DNA of 64,000 bases from Bacteroidales bacterium (GTDB lineage Bacteria; Bacteroidota; Bacteroidia; Bacteroidales; P3), in the NCBI GenBank assembly GCA_022482545.1, contig JAKVOZ010000001.1, forward strand, positions 124,001-188,000, in the 5' to 3' direction. This document shows, piece after piece, positions 54,291 to 63,281 of this stretch. The position numbers and the translations under genes are program-made. Below the pieces are notes generated by a model. It did not search any database. It was not told where the DNA came from and saw nothing but the letters and a program-made list of their open reading frames with translations. Within the stretch, counting starts at the first letter, position 1, and each line of letters begins with the position of its first letter.

Positions 54291-54908
54291 TTATTTTTGG
54301 TGAGGGTTGTTCTTGATTATGTTCAACAAAAGGTTTCTTGCTCTAAAAAGTTTAGCCTTAACTGTGCCTATTGGAAGATTAAGGTCTTTGGAAATCTCTT
54401 CATAAGACTTCTCCATAAAGTATCTTTCTTCAACAAGGACACGATAATGAGGTTTAAGTTTAGAAACAATATCTCTCATCCAAAGTTTTTGTTGTTCATC
54501 AATAATCAATTCTTCTGGGTCAGGATTTTGGCAAGGAATGTTAGAACCTTTAAAAGAATAGCCATCTTCTTCGCCTTCAATCTCTTTATCTATTGAAACA
54601 GTTATTGTTTTGTTTTTTCTAATATAGTCAATGCAGTTGTTGGTTGCAATACGGAAAAGCCATGTAGAGAAAGCAAAGTCAGGCGAATAATCATTAAGAG
54701 ATTTGAAAGCCTTACCGAATGTTTCTATTGTTAAATCATCTGCATCAATGGTATTGTTAGTCATCTTCAACAACATATAATATATAGGCTCTCTATAAGT
54801 AGAAAGAAGAGTGGAATAAGCCTTTTGGTCGCCTTTCTCTCTTGCTAAAAGAACAAGTTCATAATCTCTTTGTGCCTTTGCTGTAAGTTGTCTTGATGTT
54901 ATTCCCAT
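54291..54908 (-). CDS. ECF-type RNA polymerase sigma factor
   Basis: The 205-residue protein has sigma region 2 (YREPIYYMLLKMTNNTIDAD, DLTIETFGKAFKSL, FSTWLFRIATNNCIDYIR) and region 4 (LKPHYRVLVEERYFMEKSYE, EISKDLNLPIGTVKAKLFRA). No anti-sigma gene is adjacent. Its start overlaps the end of the GT2 gene by 10 nt, a coupling I recall in other Bacteroidota, where this sigma is broadly conserved. Its regulon is unknown. Confidence 0.92.
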   Translation of the reverse strand: MGITSRQLTAKAQRDYELVLLAREKGDQKAYSTLLSTYREPIYYMLLKMTNNTIDADDLTIETFGKAFKSLNDYSPDFAFSTWLFRIATNNCIDYIRKNKTITVSIDKEIEGEEDGYSFKGSNIPCQNPDPEELIIDEQQKLWMRDIVSKLKPHYRVLVEERYFMEKSYEEISKDLNLPIGTVKAKLFRARNLLLNIIKNNPHQK

Positions 54909-56047
54909 TTGTTTTTCTTGATGAATAATGATTTAACGAATAAATTGAAATGCAAGAACATAAAATAAACTTCCATAAAAGGAGTAAGCATATAACAGTT
55001 CTTTATTTCAAAAGTTTTCATACATTTTTTGTAATATAAAATCTGTATCAACCATTTTACAACGACAACAGGGATACAATATTGCCAAGGAAAGCGAATA
55101 ATTATTAAAAAGATTATTCCAAGATAAAACAAAAGAGAGTCAAAAGGAAGAAGAGAAAGAAGAAACTTATCTTTGAATTTGAAGTGTTTAAAGGCTAAAT
55201 AGTTGTTTATCTTGTTGCGTTTAAAGAAAGAGTAAGAAGAAAAACCGTTGCAATAAGTGAAAGAGTCTTTATTTAAAACAACACTTGTGTTGGATTTGTT
55301 AGCATAGCGATTAACAAAGATATCATTACTGCCAGTGTGAGTGCGATATTGACTAATAAGACCACCATGGCGGAAAAAGAAATCTTTGGAATAGGCTATG
55401 TTTTCATTTACTCCTGTGTAGGGGTTGCCAATAAGAGCGAAAGAAAAACAGTTCATAGCATTAGTAATACTATCATATTGAACAAATTGATTAAGAAAAC
55501 CTTTGCTTGGCTTTATACCACAAAAACCTATTGCAATCTTTTTCTTTTTGTTTTGCATTTGTTCATTGATATGACTAAGCCAAGAAAAAGAAGAAGGACA
55601 ACATTTAGGCTCTGTTATTACGATAGTATCATATTTAGCAGATTTAATACCAATATCTAATGAGAACTTGCGAGTGATGAACTTGTTAATATTTTCTTGA
55701 AGATTGATTATTTTAAGGTTTTTGTAGTTCTCTGTTAAAATATGAAGAACAAACTCTGAATCATCATTAGAGTTTTCATTAATAACAATAACTTCAAATA
55801 AAGGATATTCTTGCTCTAATATTTGAAGAAGATTTTCTTGAAGATTAAGTTCATCATTTTGAGCAATAATTATAACACTTATTCCATTTGTTGTTATTTT
55901 ATCGTCATCAATAGGTTTATTTTTGTAAAAAGCCACTCTATTATATACAATTACATAGTAAAGTATCTGAAATAAAAGCAATCCACCAGTAATAGAGGAC
56001 AAAATTAAACTAAGATTAGTAAATTGATATTCTAAAAATTGCATCAT
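54899..56047 (-). CDS. Membrane glycosyltransferase family 2
   Basis: The 382-residue protein has an N-terminal membrane helix (LILSSITGGLLLFQILYYVI), a GT-A domain with GISVIIIAQNDELNLQENLL, NSNDDSEFVLHILTENYKNL and TGSNDIFVNRYANKSNTSVV, and C-terminal membrane helices. It resembles GT2 enzymes of unknown acceptor. The DxD motif is not obvious. It is the first gene of a minus-strand operon with the sigma factor. Confidence 0.8.
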   Translation of the reverse strand: MMQFLEYQFTNLSLILSSITGGLLLFQILYYVIVYNRVAFYKNKPIDDDKITTNGISVIIIAQNDELNLQENLLQILEQEYPLFEVIVINENSNDDSEFVLHILTENYKNLKIINLQENINKFITRKFSLDIGIKSAKYDTIVITEPKCCPSSFSWLSHINEQMQNKKKKIAIGFCGIKPSKGFLNQFVQYDSITNAMNCFSFALIGNPYTGVNENIAYSKDFFFRHGGLISQYRTHTGSNDIFVNRYANKSNTSVVLNKDSFTYCNGFSSYSFFKRNKINNYLAFKHFKFKDKFLLSLLPFDSLLFYLGIIFLIIIRFPWQYCIPVVVVKWLIQILYYKKCMKTFEIKNCYMLTPFMEVYFMFLHFNLFVKSLFIKKNKWE

Positions 56048-56096
56048 AAAATTAAATTATTTTTAGCAAAATTATTATTAATTTGACATTTATCGT

Positions 56097-56104
56097 TATC
56101 TTTG
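56097..56104 (+). promoter_or_regulatory. -7 box of the tgt promoter
   Basis: TATCTTTG, 39 nt before the tgt start. No -33 element at the right spacing is evident. Confidence 0.4.
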
Positions 56105-56143
56105 TAAAAATATTTCTAAACATTTATTGTTAATAACGTTTGA

Positions 56144-57274
56144 ATGGAATTTAAAATTATTTCAAAATCAAAAAATTGCGAAGCAAGATTAGGTGAAATA
56201 AAAACTAATCATGGCAATATTTCTACGCCAATATTTATGCCAGTAGGAACAGTAGGAAGTGTTAAAGGTGTTGGAGTAGATGTATTAAAAGAAGAAGTTA
56301 AGGCTCAAATCATTCTTGGAAATACTTATCATCTTTATCTTAGACCAACAACAGATATAATACAAAAAGCAGGGGGAATACAAAAGTTTAACTCTTGGAA
56401 TAAGCCAATGCTAACAGATAGTGGCGGATTTCAAGTTTATTCTCTTGGTAAGATAAGAAAGATAACAGAAGATGGTTGTACGTTTCATTCTCATATTGAT
56501 GGCTCATTGCATACCTTTACTCCCGAGAAAGTTATTGATATTCAAAGAAAGATAGGAGCAGATATAATGATGGCTTTTGATGAATGCACACCTTATCCTT
56601 GTGAATATAGTTATGCAAAGAAATCTCTTAAACTCACTCATTCATGGTTAGATAGATGTGTTAAAAGAATGAATGAAACAGAGCCAATATATGATTATAG
56701 TCAATCATTGTTTCCTATTGTTCAAGGAAGTGTGTATAGTGATTTAAGAGAAATATCTTGCAAGAAAGTAAGTGAATATGATTGTGATGGATATGCAATA
56801 GGTGGTTTGTCTGTTGGAGAACCTGTTGAAAAGATGTATGAATTAACATCGCTTTGTTGTTCCATATTGCCAAAAGATAAGCCACGTTATCTTATGGGCG
56901 TTGGAACACCAGCAAATATATTAGAATGTATATCATTAGGAATAGATATGTTTGATTGCGTTATGCCAACAAGGAATGGTAGGAATGCGATGCTTTTTAC
57001 AAGTGAAGGAACGATGAATATGAGAAACAAAAAATGGGAAGATGATTTTTCAGAGATAGATGTTAATGGAACTGCATCAATAGACCATCTTTATACAAAA
57101 GCCTATCTAAGACATCTTTTTGTTTCAAAAGAGTTGTTGGCTATGGAGATTGCAAGCATACATAATCTTGCTTTTTATTTGTGGTTAGTTTCTCAGGCAA
57201 GAGAGCATATAAGTAATGGCGATTTCTTGCAATGGAAAAATATCATGGTAGAAAAACTATCAAGAAAACTATAA
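56144..57274 (+). CDS. tgt: tRNA-guanine transglycosylase without the zinc cysteines
   Basis: Tgt exchanges guanine 34 for a queuine precursor in tRNAs with GUN anticodons. The 376-residue protein has FMPVGTVGSVKGVGVDVLKE, TDSGGFQVYSLGKIRKI with the catalytic Asp region, PIVQGSVYSDLREI, IGGLSVGEPVEKMYE, MGVGTPANILECISLGIDMF and DCVMPTRNGRNAML with the nucleophile Asp. The usual zinc site CxCxxC after DDFSEID is replaced by GTASIDHLY, though the later His (IHNLAFYL) remains. Relatives in Bacteroidota may share this. The lptF/G-like gene starts 9 nt later. Confidence 0.93.
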   Translation: MEFKIISKSKNCEARLGEIKTNHGNISTPIFMPVGTVGSVKGVGVDVLKEEVKAQIILGNTYHLYLRPTTDIIQKAGGIQKFNSWNKPMLTDSGGFQVYSLGKIRKITEDGCTFHSHIDGSLHTFTPEKVIDIQRKIGADIMMAFDECTPYPCEYSYAKKSLKLTHSWLDRCVKRMNETEPIYDYSQSLFPIVQGSVYSDLREISCKKVSEYDCDGYAIGGLSVGEPVEKMYELTSLCCSILPKDKPRYLMGVGTPANILECISLGIDMFDCVMPTRNGRNAMLFTSEGTMNMRNKKWEDDFSEIDVNGTASIDHLYTKAYLRHLFVSKELLAMEIASIHNLAFYLWLVSQAREHISNGDFLQWKNIMVEKLSRKL

Positions 57275-57283
57275 TAACAAACT

Positions 57284-58384
57284 ATGATAAATAAGAATAA
57301 TAAGTTTTTAACAACACTTGATTACTATATAATTAAAAAGATTATCGCAACGTTTTTTGTTGCAATTGCTTTAATCATACTTATTGTTATCATTTTTGAT
57401 TTAGGAGAAAAGATAGATGATTTTATTGACCACAAAGCACCATTGAAGGCTATCATCTTTGATTATTATTGCAATTTCATTCCATCGTTTGTCAATCTTT
57501 TTGGACATCTGTTCTTCTTTATAGCAATTGTTTTTGTTACCTCACGACTAACAGCAAGAAGTGAGATAATATCTATTCTTTGCTCAGGAATAAGTTTTAA
57601 AAGACTATTGAGACCCTATCTTATCAGTGCAATATTTATTGGTTTGATTAACTTGTATTTTTCTAACTATTTGATACCATATGTTAATATAGGCAAAAGT
57701 AAGTTTGAACAACAATATTACAGAAATCCATACAATAATCAATTATATAATATTCATATTCAGTCTTCGCCCAATAATCAGTTGTATGTTCAACGCTATG
57801 ATAACAACACAAAAACAGGTTATCTTTTCTCTTGGGAAGTGTTTAAAGGCAACAACGTGATAAAGAAGATAACTGCTGAAACAATAACTTATGATTCTCT
57901 GTCTAATCAATGGGAACTTGTCAATTATTCAGTAAGAACGATAGATAAAGACAAAGAGAGTTTGGAAAGAGGAGTGAATACAAAGATGGATATACATGCT
58001 ATGCCAAATGATTTCAATTTAAACGTAATCAATATGGATATATTAAACTTCAATCAACTCAACCAAGCAATAGCAAGAGAAGAACTTAAAGGAACGAATA
58101 TGGTAAGTACTTTGCTTGTAGAGAAATATCAAAGATTGTTTAATCCATTAGCATACATAGTATTAACAATAATAGGACTGTCGCTTTCTTGCAAAAAGAC
58201 AAGAGGAGGAACAGGATTTAATCTTGCAATAGGTATAGGCTTGGCTTTTAGTTTAATATTGATGATGAAAGTGTCGCAAGTGTTTGCAATCAATAGCAAT
58301 CTTGCTCCTTGCTTAGCAATACTAATACCAATAATGCTTTATGCTCTTATTGCAATATATTTATTAAAAAGAGCACCAAAATAA
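57284..58384 (+). CDS. LptF/LptG family LPS export permease
   Basis: The 366-residue membrane protein has the YjgP/YjgQ layout: N-terminal helices with TTLDYYIIKKIIATFFVAIA and TSRLTARSEIISILCSGISF, a central periplasmic beta-jellyroll (about 115-260) and three C-terminal helices with SLSCKKTRGGTGFNLAIG. It would work with LptB to pull LPS from the inner membrane. The tgt-lptF/G order is common in Bacteroidota. Whether it is F or G cannot be settled by eye. Confidence 0.88.
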   Translation: MINKNNKFLTTLDYYIIKKIIATFFVAIALIILIVIIFDLGEKIDDFIDHKAPLKAIIFDYYCNFIPSFVNLFGHLFFFIAIVFVTSRLTARSEIISILCSGISFKRLLRPYLISAIFIGLINLYFSNYLIPYVNIGKSKFEQQYYRNPYNNQLYNIHIQSSPNNQLYVQRYDNNTKTGYLFSWEVFKGNNVIKKITAETITYDSLSNQWELVNYSVRTIDKDKESLERGVNTKMDIHAMPNDFNLNVINMDILNFNQLNQAIAREELKGTNMVSTLLVEKYQRLFNPLAYIVLTIIGLSLSCKKTRGGTGFNLAIGIGLAFSLILMMKVSQVFAINSNLAPCLAILIPIMLYALIAIYLLKRAPK

Positions 58385-58404
58385 GAACAAAACAAAAAAA
58401 CAAT

Positions 58405-59910
58405 ATGCCAACAATAAATAGTATAGTTAATAAATTAATGCTTAGAAGAATACCGCAGATAGAAAATTTTATGAAGAACCCAATAGATGTTCAACAAAAA
58501 GTGTTTCAAAACCTTATCCTTTCAGCAAAAGATACTATATGGGGAAAGTTTTATGATTATTCTTCAATAACCAACCAAAGAATATATAACGAAAGAGTTC
58601 CACTAAATGATTACAATTCTCTTTTGCCATTTTTTAATAGGATAATCAAAGGCGAACAGAATGTATTGTGGAACAGTGATATTAAATGGTTTAGCAAATC
58701 TTCTGGAACAACATCAACAAGGAGCAAGTTCATTCCAGTAAGCGAAGAGTCTTTGCAAGAATGTCATTATAAAGGAGGCAAAGATATGTTGGCTTTGTAT
58801 TGCAATAATCACCCAGATAGTCAGATATTTTCGGGCTATTCTCTTGCTCTTGGAGGTTCAAGACAAGAAGCAACAAATGATGATATATTTTGTGGAGATG
58901 TGTCTGCTATCATAATAGATAATCTTCCTTTTTGGGCAGAGTGGTATCGTGTGCCAAAGAAAGAGATTGCTCTTATGCCTGATTGGGACACTAAACTAAA
59001 AAAGATGATAGAGTCTGTCTCTGTAACTAATATATCATCGCTTTCAGGTGTGCCGTCTTGGATGCTTATGCTCTTGGAAGGCGTTATGGCTTATACCAAC
59101 AAATCAATAGAAGAAGTGTGGCCAAATATTGAGGTTTATTTTCATGGAGGAGTATCGTTTAATCCTTATCGTAAGCAATACCAACAAATACTTCCTAAGA
59201 CAATGAACTATATGGAGACCTACAACGCTTCCGAAGGTTTCTTTGGTTTGCAAGATAGGACAGATGATGACTCTATTCTTTTACTATTGGATTATGGTAT
59301 ATATTATGAGTTCATTCCTTTTGAAGACCTTGACAAAGAAGATAAAAAGATAATACCTCTTAGCGATGTTGAATTAAATAAGAACTACGCAATGGTTATC
59401 TCTACTAATGGAGGCTTGTGGAGATATATGATAGGCGACACAATATCTTTTACCGAGATTGCTCCTTATCGTTTCAAGATAACAGGTAGGACAAAAAGTT
59501 ATATAAATGCTTGCGGAGAAGAACTTATTGTAGATAATGCAGATAAAGCAATAAGCAAGGCTTGCAGGCAAACAAATAGTTCTGTTGTTGAATACACTGC
59601 TTGCCCATTGTTTGATAAGCCCAACAACCGCACTTTGCACCAATGGGTGATTGAATTTGAGAAAGAACCACAGGATATGGACGATTTTATCACAAGATTA
59701 GACACTTGCCTTCAAGAAGTTAATTCAGACTATCAAGCCAAACGCTACAAAGATATGATACTTAAAAAACCAATGGTTAATGTTGTACCAAAAAACACGT
59801 TCTATTTGTGGCTTAAAGATAAAGGTTCTCTTGGCGGACAACACAAAATACCAAGACTATCTAATGATAGAAAATATGTAGAACAAATACTTAATTTAGT
59901 GAATAATTAA
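58405..59910 (+). CDS. GH3 auxin-responsive promoter family protein (acyl-adenylate ligase fold)
   Basis: The 501-residue protein matches bacterial GH3-family proteins, relatives of plant acyl-amido synthetases: FSKSSGTTSTRSKFIPVSEE (ATP-binding loop), YNASEGFFGLQDRTDDDSIL, TNGGLWRYMIGDTISFTE and KITGRTKSYINACGEELIVD. The ligase would join an acid to an amine or amino acid through an adenylate; the bacterial substrate is unknown. ATG 58405 is chosen because an earlier reading overlaps the permease gene. Confidence 0.88.
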   Translation: MPTINSIVNKLMLRRIPQIENFMKNPIDVQQKVFQNLILSAKDTIWGKFYDYSSITNQRIYNERVPLNDYNSLLPFFNRIIKGEQNVLWNSDIKWFSKSSGTTSTRSKFIPVSEESLQECHYKGGKDMLALYCNNHPDSQIFSGYSLALGGSRQEATNDDIFCGDVSAIIIDNLPFWAEWYRVPKKEIALMPDWDTKLKKMIESVSVTNISSLSGVPSWMLMLLEGVMAYTNKSIEEVWPNIEVYFHGGVSFNPYRKQYQQILPKTMNYMETYNASEGFFGLQDRTDDDSILLLLDYGIYYEFIPFEDLDKEDKKIIPLSDVELNKNYAMVISTNGGLWRYMIGDTISFTEIAPYRFKITGRTKSYINACGEELIVDNADKAISKACRQTNSSVVEYTACPLFDKPNNRTLHQWVIEFEKEPQDMDDFITRLDTCLQEVNSDYQAKRYKDMILKKPMVNVVPKNTFYLWLKDKGSLGGQHKIPRLSNDRKYVEQILNLVNN

Positions 59911-59923
59911 TAGTTAATAGTGA

Positions 59924-60007
59924 AAAATGGATTAGCAATCCGCTGGAATGGATTCAAAAGACATTTAAATGGAATAAAGAACTATTTTACTGGATTAGCA
60001 ATCCATT
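59924..60007. repeat. 21-nt modular array G (four units)
   Basis: Exact units start at 59924, 59945, 59966 and 59987: GGATTAGCAATCC, GGATTCAAAAGACATT, GGAATAAAGAACTATT, GGATTAGCAATCC. Flanked on both sides by AGTTAATAGTGAAAA words. It sits between the GH3 family and sufE genes, both on the plus strand. Confidence 0.88.
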
Positions 60008-60065
60008 TAAAGTGAAAAGTGAAAAGTTAATAGTGAAAAAATAAATAATAATAAAAGTTAAAAAT

Positions 60066-60509
60066 ATGGAAGAAAAAGAAAAGAAACCTGCCACGATTGT
60101 GGAGATAGAACAAGAGATAGAACAAGAGTTTAATATGTTTGATGATTGGATGGATAAATACAATTATCTTATAGAGTTAGGAAAAGATTGTCCAATAATA
60201 GAGGAGAAAGATAAGAACGAGAAGAACTTAATAAAAGGTTGTCAAAGCAGAGTGTGGGTAAGTGCCCAGATGAAAGATGGTGTGATGGATATAAAAGCGG
60301 ACTCTGATGCAGTGATAACCAAAGGGATAATAACGTTGCTATTAAGAGTGTTTAATCATCAAAAACCACAAGATGTGCAAGAGGCAGACCTTCATTTTAT
60401 TGATACGATAGGTCTTACACAACACTTGTCGCCAACAAGAAGTAATGGCTTGCTTGCTATGATTAAACAAATAAAACTTTATGCTCTTGCTTTCTCTTGT
60501 CAGTCATAG
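60066..60509 (+). CDS. sufE: Cysteine desulfuration protein SufE
   Basis: SufE accepts sulfur from SufS for iron-sulfur cluster assembly. The 147-residue protein has WMDKYNYLIELGKDCP, the sulfur-accepting Cys in LIKGCQSRVWV (around 60) and LSPTRSNGLLAMIKQIK. The rest of the suf operon is not here. The N-terminal codons KPATIVE contain GCCACGATTGTGG, a near hairpin that may be chance. Confidence 0.92.
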   Translation: MEEKEKKPATIVEIEQEIEQEFNMFDDWMDKYNYLIELGKDCPIIEEKDKNEKNLIKGCQSRVWVSAQMKDGVMDIKADSDAVITKGIITLLLRVFNHQKPQDVQEADLHFIDTIGLTQHLSPTRSNGLLAMIKQIKLYALAFSCQS

Positions 60510-60561
60510 CATGACACGCATTCTTGCTAGAATGATTAAAAAAACAAAACATAAAAACCTT

Positions 60562-61437
60562 ATGATAGACCAAACAAAAGCATTAGAAATACTAAAAAAA
60601 TACAAAAACTTTTTTGAGTTGGATTGTGATAATAGCTATTTATATAATGTTCCACAAGATAAAATAGGTGATTTATTAATAGAATTAGGAATATTAGAAA
60701 ATAGTGTAGATTTAAAATGTTTTTTAGAAGCTTATTTAAATAAAAGTATAAACGGAGCCACCCGTGATGATTATTGGAAAGGTTTAAATTTTCAAGAGGT
60801 TTATAGGGAAGAATATAAAGAAGAAGACAGGTTTTTGGGTTGGATATATAACACAAAAAGTGAATTGAATGGATTAGCAGTTTTTAAATCTTATTTCATA
60901 AGCCCATTTGAACCAGATGTATATTTTGGTTTTGATTGTCCAATAGAGTTAAAATATTTTGTTTTAAAAATATTAGATGATGATAGATTAAAAGATTTTG
61001 AAAAAGAAATACTCTCAAAAGCAATAAAAAAAGAAGAGATAGAAGATATACTTGTCTGTGAAAATAATAAAGAAAACAAAAAAGAAAAAGAACATTTAAA
61101 TAGTGTAGATTTTAAAAATATTGAAGATTGCAAAGATATTTTTGAATTTGTATCAAAACATTCTCTTTCTGATATTGATAAGATAAAAGATACTTTATTC
61201 TTTTTTATAACAGGAAAAGATAAGCCTAAAAAATTGAGTCCTATTGTTTGGAAAAATAATGAAAACAAGTATTTGGCTAAGTTGGTTTATGAAAAAATAC
61301 TTAATGAAAAAGACAGAGATGATAAAAAAATAGAGAAATGGAAGATAACAACTAAGTATTTTTGCCATGAAAATGGAGATTTTTTCACAGAAGCACAGTT
61401 AAGAGATGGTTTGCAACAGTATAAACGTAATAAATAA
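60562..61437 (+). CDS. Hypothetical protein, Lys/Glu/Asp-rich
   Basis: I do not recognise a family. The 291-residue protein starts MIDQTKALEILKKYKNFFEL and has a folded first half with WKGLNFQEVYREEYKEEDRF and FISPFEPDVYFGFDCPIELK, a Lys/Glu-rich coiled linker (about 160-185) and a C-terminal part with FFITGKDKPKKLSPIVWKNN and YFCHENGDFFTEAQLRDGLQ. Longer in-frame starts reach back into the sufE end and add a poor leader. It has no signal peptide or membrane helix. AT-rich codon use and position suggest an accessory gene. Confidence 0.55.
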   Translation: MIDQTKALEILKKYKNFFELDCDNSYLYNVPQDKIGDLLIELGILENSVDLKCFLEAYLNKSINGATRDDYWKGLNFQEVYREEYKEEDRFLGWIYNTKSELNGLAVFKSYFISPFEPDVYFGFDCPIELKYFVLKILDDDRLKDFEKEILSKAIKKEEIEDILVCENNKENKKEKEHLNSVDFKNIEDCKDIFEFVSKHSLSDIDKIKDTLFFFITGKDKPKKLSPIVWKNNENKYLAKLVYEKILNEKDRDDKKIEKWKITTKYFCHENGDFFTEAQLRDGLQQYKRNK

Positions 61438-61488
61438 ACATTTTTTTGTGTGAAAAGAGAATATTATCTCATTTTTTTGCAAAAAAAC

Positions 61489-61737
61489 ACACAACATATC
61501 AATCAAATCAACACAACATTTATTCTTTATAGCACAACAAAAAGTCTTTTATAATAATATAATATTAACAATCCAAAACATCATTATTTTTGATGTTTTT
61601 TTTGTATATTGCTGTAAATTAGAATTATAATTCAACTTTTTTTAACACAACATTGTGCTAAGTTATTTGGCAATATATTTGTTATACACAACAATTATTT
61701 TTTATTACACAACATTATCAACTAACCAATACAACAT
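61489..61737. repeat. Iteron-like array of ACACAACAT words
   Basis: Seven copies of ACACAACAT/A or close variants start at 61489, 61511, 61532, 61645, 61686, 61707 and 61729. Spacings of 22, 21, 113, 41, 21 and 22 nt fit a repeating 21-22 nt step (two helical turns). Two copies run into TTGTG and form short palindromes (ACACAACATTGTG). AAAACATC/GATGTTTT (61575-61599) forms a hairpin in the central gap. The array lies directly upstream of the RepA-type ATPase gene, as iterons do at plasmid origins. Confidence 0.65.
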
Positions 61738-61795
61738 TGTGTTTTATGGTATTAAAGGGTAGATATAATATTGTTTTTATATCAATTTTTATTTC

Positions 61796-61804
61796 TATCT
61801 TTGC
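61796..61804 (+). promoter_or_regulatory. -7 box of the RepA-type gene promoter
   Basis: TATCTTTGC, 53 nt before the start codon at 61858. ATTG at 61770-61773 is the nearest -33 candidate. Confidence 0.5.
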
Positions 61805-61857
61805 TACATAAATCTTAGTTAATGACGGCTAAGATAATAATTTAAAATAAAATAAAA

Positions 61858-62880
61858 ATGACAGATTACGTAGATTTAAAAAATGTAAGTTCTACAACAG
61901 AAGAAAACAAAAACATTTCTCAAAATTTGAAAAATTCAAAACCTAAGGAAGTCAAGAATTCAGATTTTGAATTAAATTTACAAAAAAATTGTAATATACC
62001 ACAATATGCTATATTACATTTTCCTCTACCAGAGGATTTTGAAATACCACAACCAGAATTTCTTGTTGATGGTTTAATACTAAAAAACTCCATAAATTTT
62101 TTTTGTGGAGATGGCGGTGTAGGTAAAAGCACCTTATTAAATTATATTACAATATCAATATTATCACAAAGAGACGTCTTTGGTAGACAAACACATCTTG
62201 ATGATGCACCTAAACGTGCGTTATTAATAAACTGCGAAGAGTGCCAAGAAGTTATTACTCGTTTGGGAACACTCTCAAAAGAGATGGAAATAAAAGAAGA
62301 ATTTGAGATTATAAACCAATCATCAATTGATAGGAAGATAATTAAAGAACTCTTTTCTAATCCTTCAAAAAGACCATCTTTTGTTGTTATTGAACCCTTT
62401 CGTTGTCTTGCGGAAGAATTAAACACGCAAAAAGATGTCAATAAAGCACTCGCACCATGGATTGAAATTGCTCAAAAATACAATACAACAATCATTTGTA
62501 TTCATCACCACAACAAAAAAGGAGATTATAGTGGCTCTCACGTGATAAGAGATACCGCAAGACTTCTTTGGAATGTAGATAGAACAGACGATGGTTATAT
62601 CACATTAACTTGCGAAAAAGCTAATTGTCAACAACCAACAGGTTTAAAACTCAAAAGAGAAGAAGACGGATATATGTTTGAGTATGTTGATGATATATCT
62701 CAACAACAAGATAAACCACAAAAAAACATAACAAAAAAACAATTGAAAAAACAACAGAAAGAACAAGAGAACCAAGAGATTAAAAGATTATATGAGAAGG
62801 AGAATATGTCAGCGACAGATATTTCTAAAAAGCTAAATATTAATTATAACCACGTTAATTACATAATCAATAATAAATAA
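61858..62880 (+). CDS. RepA-type AAA ATPase with C-terminal helix-turn-helix
   Basis: The 340-residue protein has a RecA/DnaB-like ATPase core of the AAA_25/RepA group: FFCGDGGVGKSTLLNYITIS (Walker A), RALLINCEECQEVITRL, SFVVIEPFRCLAEELN (Walker B) and TTIICIHHHNKKGDYSGSHV with RDTARLLWNV, typical of plasmid and prophage replication helicases. The last 35 residues, RLYEKENMSATDISKKLNIN with YNHVNYIIN, form a helix-turn-helix. With the upstream iteron-like array it looks like a replication module of an integrated element. A terminator follows. Confidence 0.8.
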   Translation: MTDYVDLKNVSSTTEENKNISQNLKNSKPKEVKNSDFELNLQKNCNIPQYAILHFPLPEDFEIPQPEFLVDGLILKNSINFFCGDGGVGKSTLLNYITISILSQRDVFGRQTHLDDAPKRALLINCEECQEVITRLGTLSKEMEIKEEFEIINQSSIDRKIIKELFSNPSKRPSFVVIEPFRCLAEELNTQKDVNKALAPWIEIAQKYNTTIICIHHHNKKGDYSGSHVIRDTARLLWNVDRTDDGYITLTCEKANCQQPTGLKLKREEDGYMFEYVDDISQQQDKPQKNITKKQLKKQQKEQENQEIKRLYEKENMSATDISKKLNINYNHVNYIINNK

Positions 62881-62891
62881 AATAAAAATTC

Positions 62892-62940
62892 AAAAATTGA
62901 ATTCTTCAAAAACATAGGTAATTCAAGAATTCAATTTTTT
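62892..62940 (+). terminator. Intrinsic terminator after the RepA-type gene
   Basis: AAAAATTGAATTCTT (62892-62906) pairs perfectly with AAGAATTCAATTTTT (62925-62939), ending in T. Confidence 0.75.
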
Positions 62941-62991
62941 TAAACTTGTTAATAATCAATAATAAATAATGTTATAATTTATTATTAAAAA

Positions 62992-63024
62992 CTTGCGTAT
63001 ATCTAAAAAATATTGTATCTTTGC
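62992..63024 (+). promoter_or_regulatory. Promoter of the HU-related gene
   Basis: CTTG (62992-62995) and TATCTTTGC (63016-63024), with a 20-nt spacer. The start codon is at 63282, so the leader is about 250 nt and contains four hairpin repeats. Confidence 0.6.
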
Positions 63025-63085
63025 ATAAGTAAATGATAAAAAACTATATGACGTCTATATCTTTTTGATTATTTACTACAAGTCG

Positions 63086-63119
63086 GCCACAACCGTGGCG
63101 AGGATTATTGCTAACGCAG
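63086..63119 (+). repeat. Hairpin repeat unit in the HU-gene leader
   Basis: GCCACAACCGTGGC (63086-63099) followed by GAGGATTATTGCTAACGCAG. It matches the 33-nt units after the gene with one change. An inverted partial copy, ATGCGTCTAGCAAAAACCC, lies at 63161-63179. Confidence 0.85.
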
Positions 63120-63180
63120 ACTAAGGCTTATTTATTAAGTTTTTATTTATAAACCCTCATATGCGTCTAGCAAAAACCCA

Positions 63181-63256
63181 GTCGGTGGTTACCGACAAGC
63201 AAAAAACCCAGTCGGTGGTTACCGACAAACAAAAAACCCAGTCGGTGGTTACCGAC
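63181..63256. repeat. Three 30-nt hairpin units before the HU-related gene
   Basis: GTCGGTGGTTACCGAC occurs at 63181, 63211 and 63241, an exact 30-nt period; the linkers are AARCAAAAAACCCA. Each forms a 6-bp stem GTCGGT/ACCGAC with a GGTT loop. Their GC content far exceeds the surroundings. Confidence 0.92.
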
Positions 63257-63281
63257 AAACAATTTAAAAAAAACAACAACT

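Noticed and set aside
54231-54596. Open frames antisense to the sigma factor and other well-supported genes
   Set aside because: They have no conserved pattern, lie opposite strong coding frames and lack promoters; they are shadows.
60084-60108. A GCCAC...GTGG hairpin inside the sufE start as another copy of the GC-rich repeat
   Set aside because: Only the short stem is similar; the conserved GGGGATTATTGCTAACG part is missing, so chance is likely.
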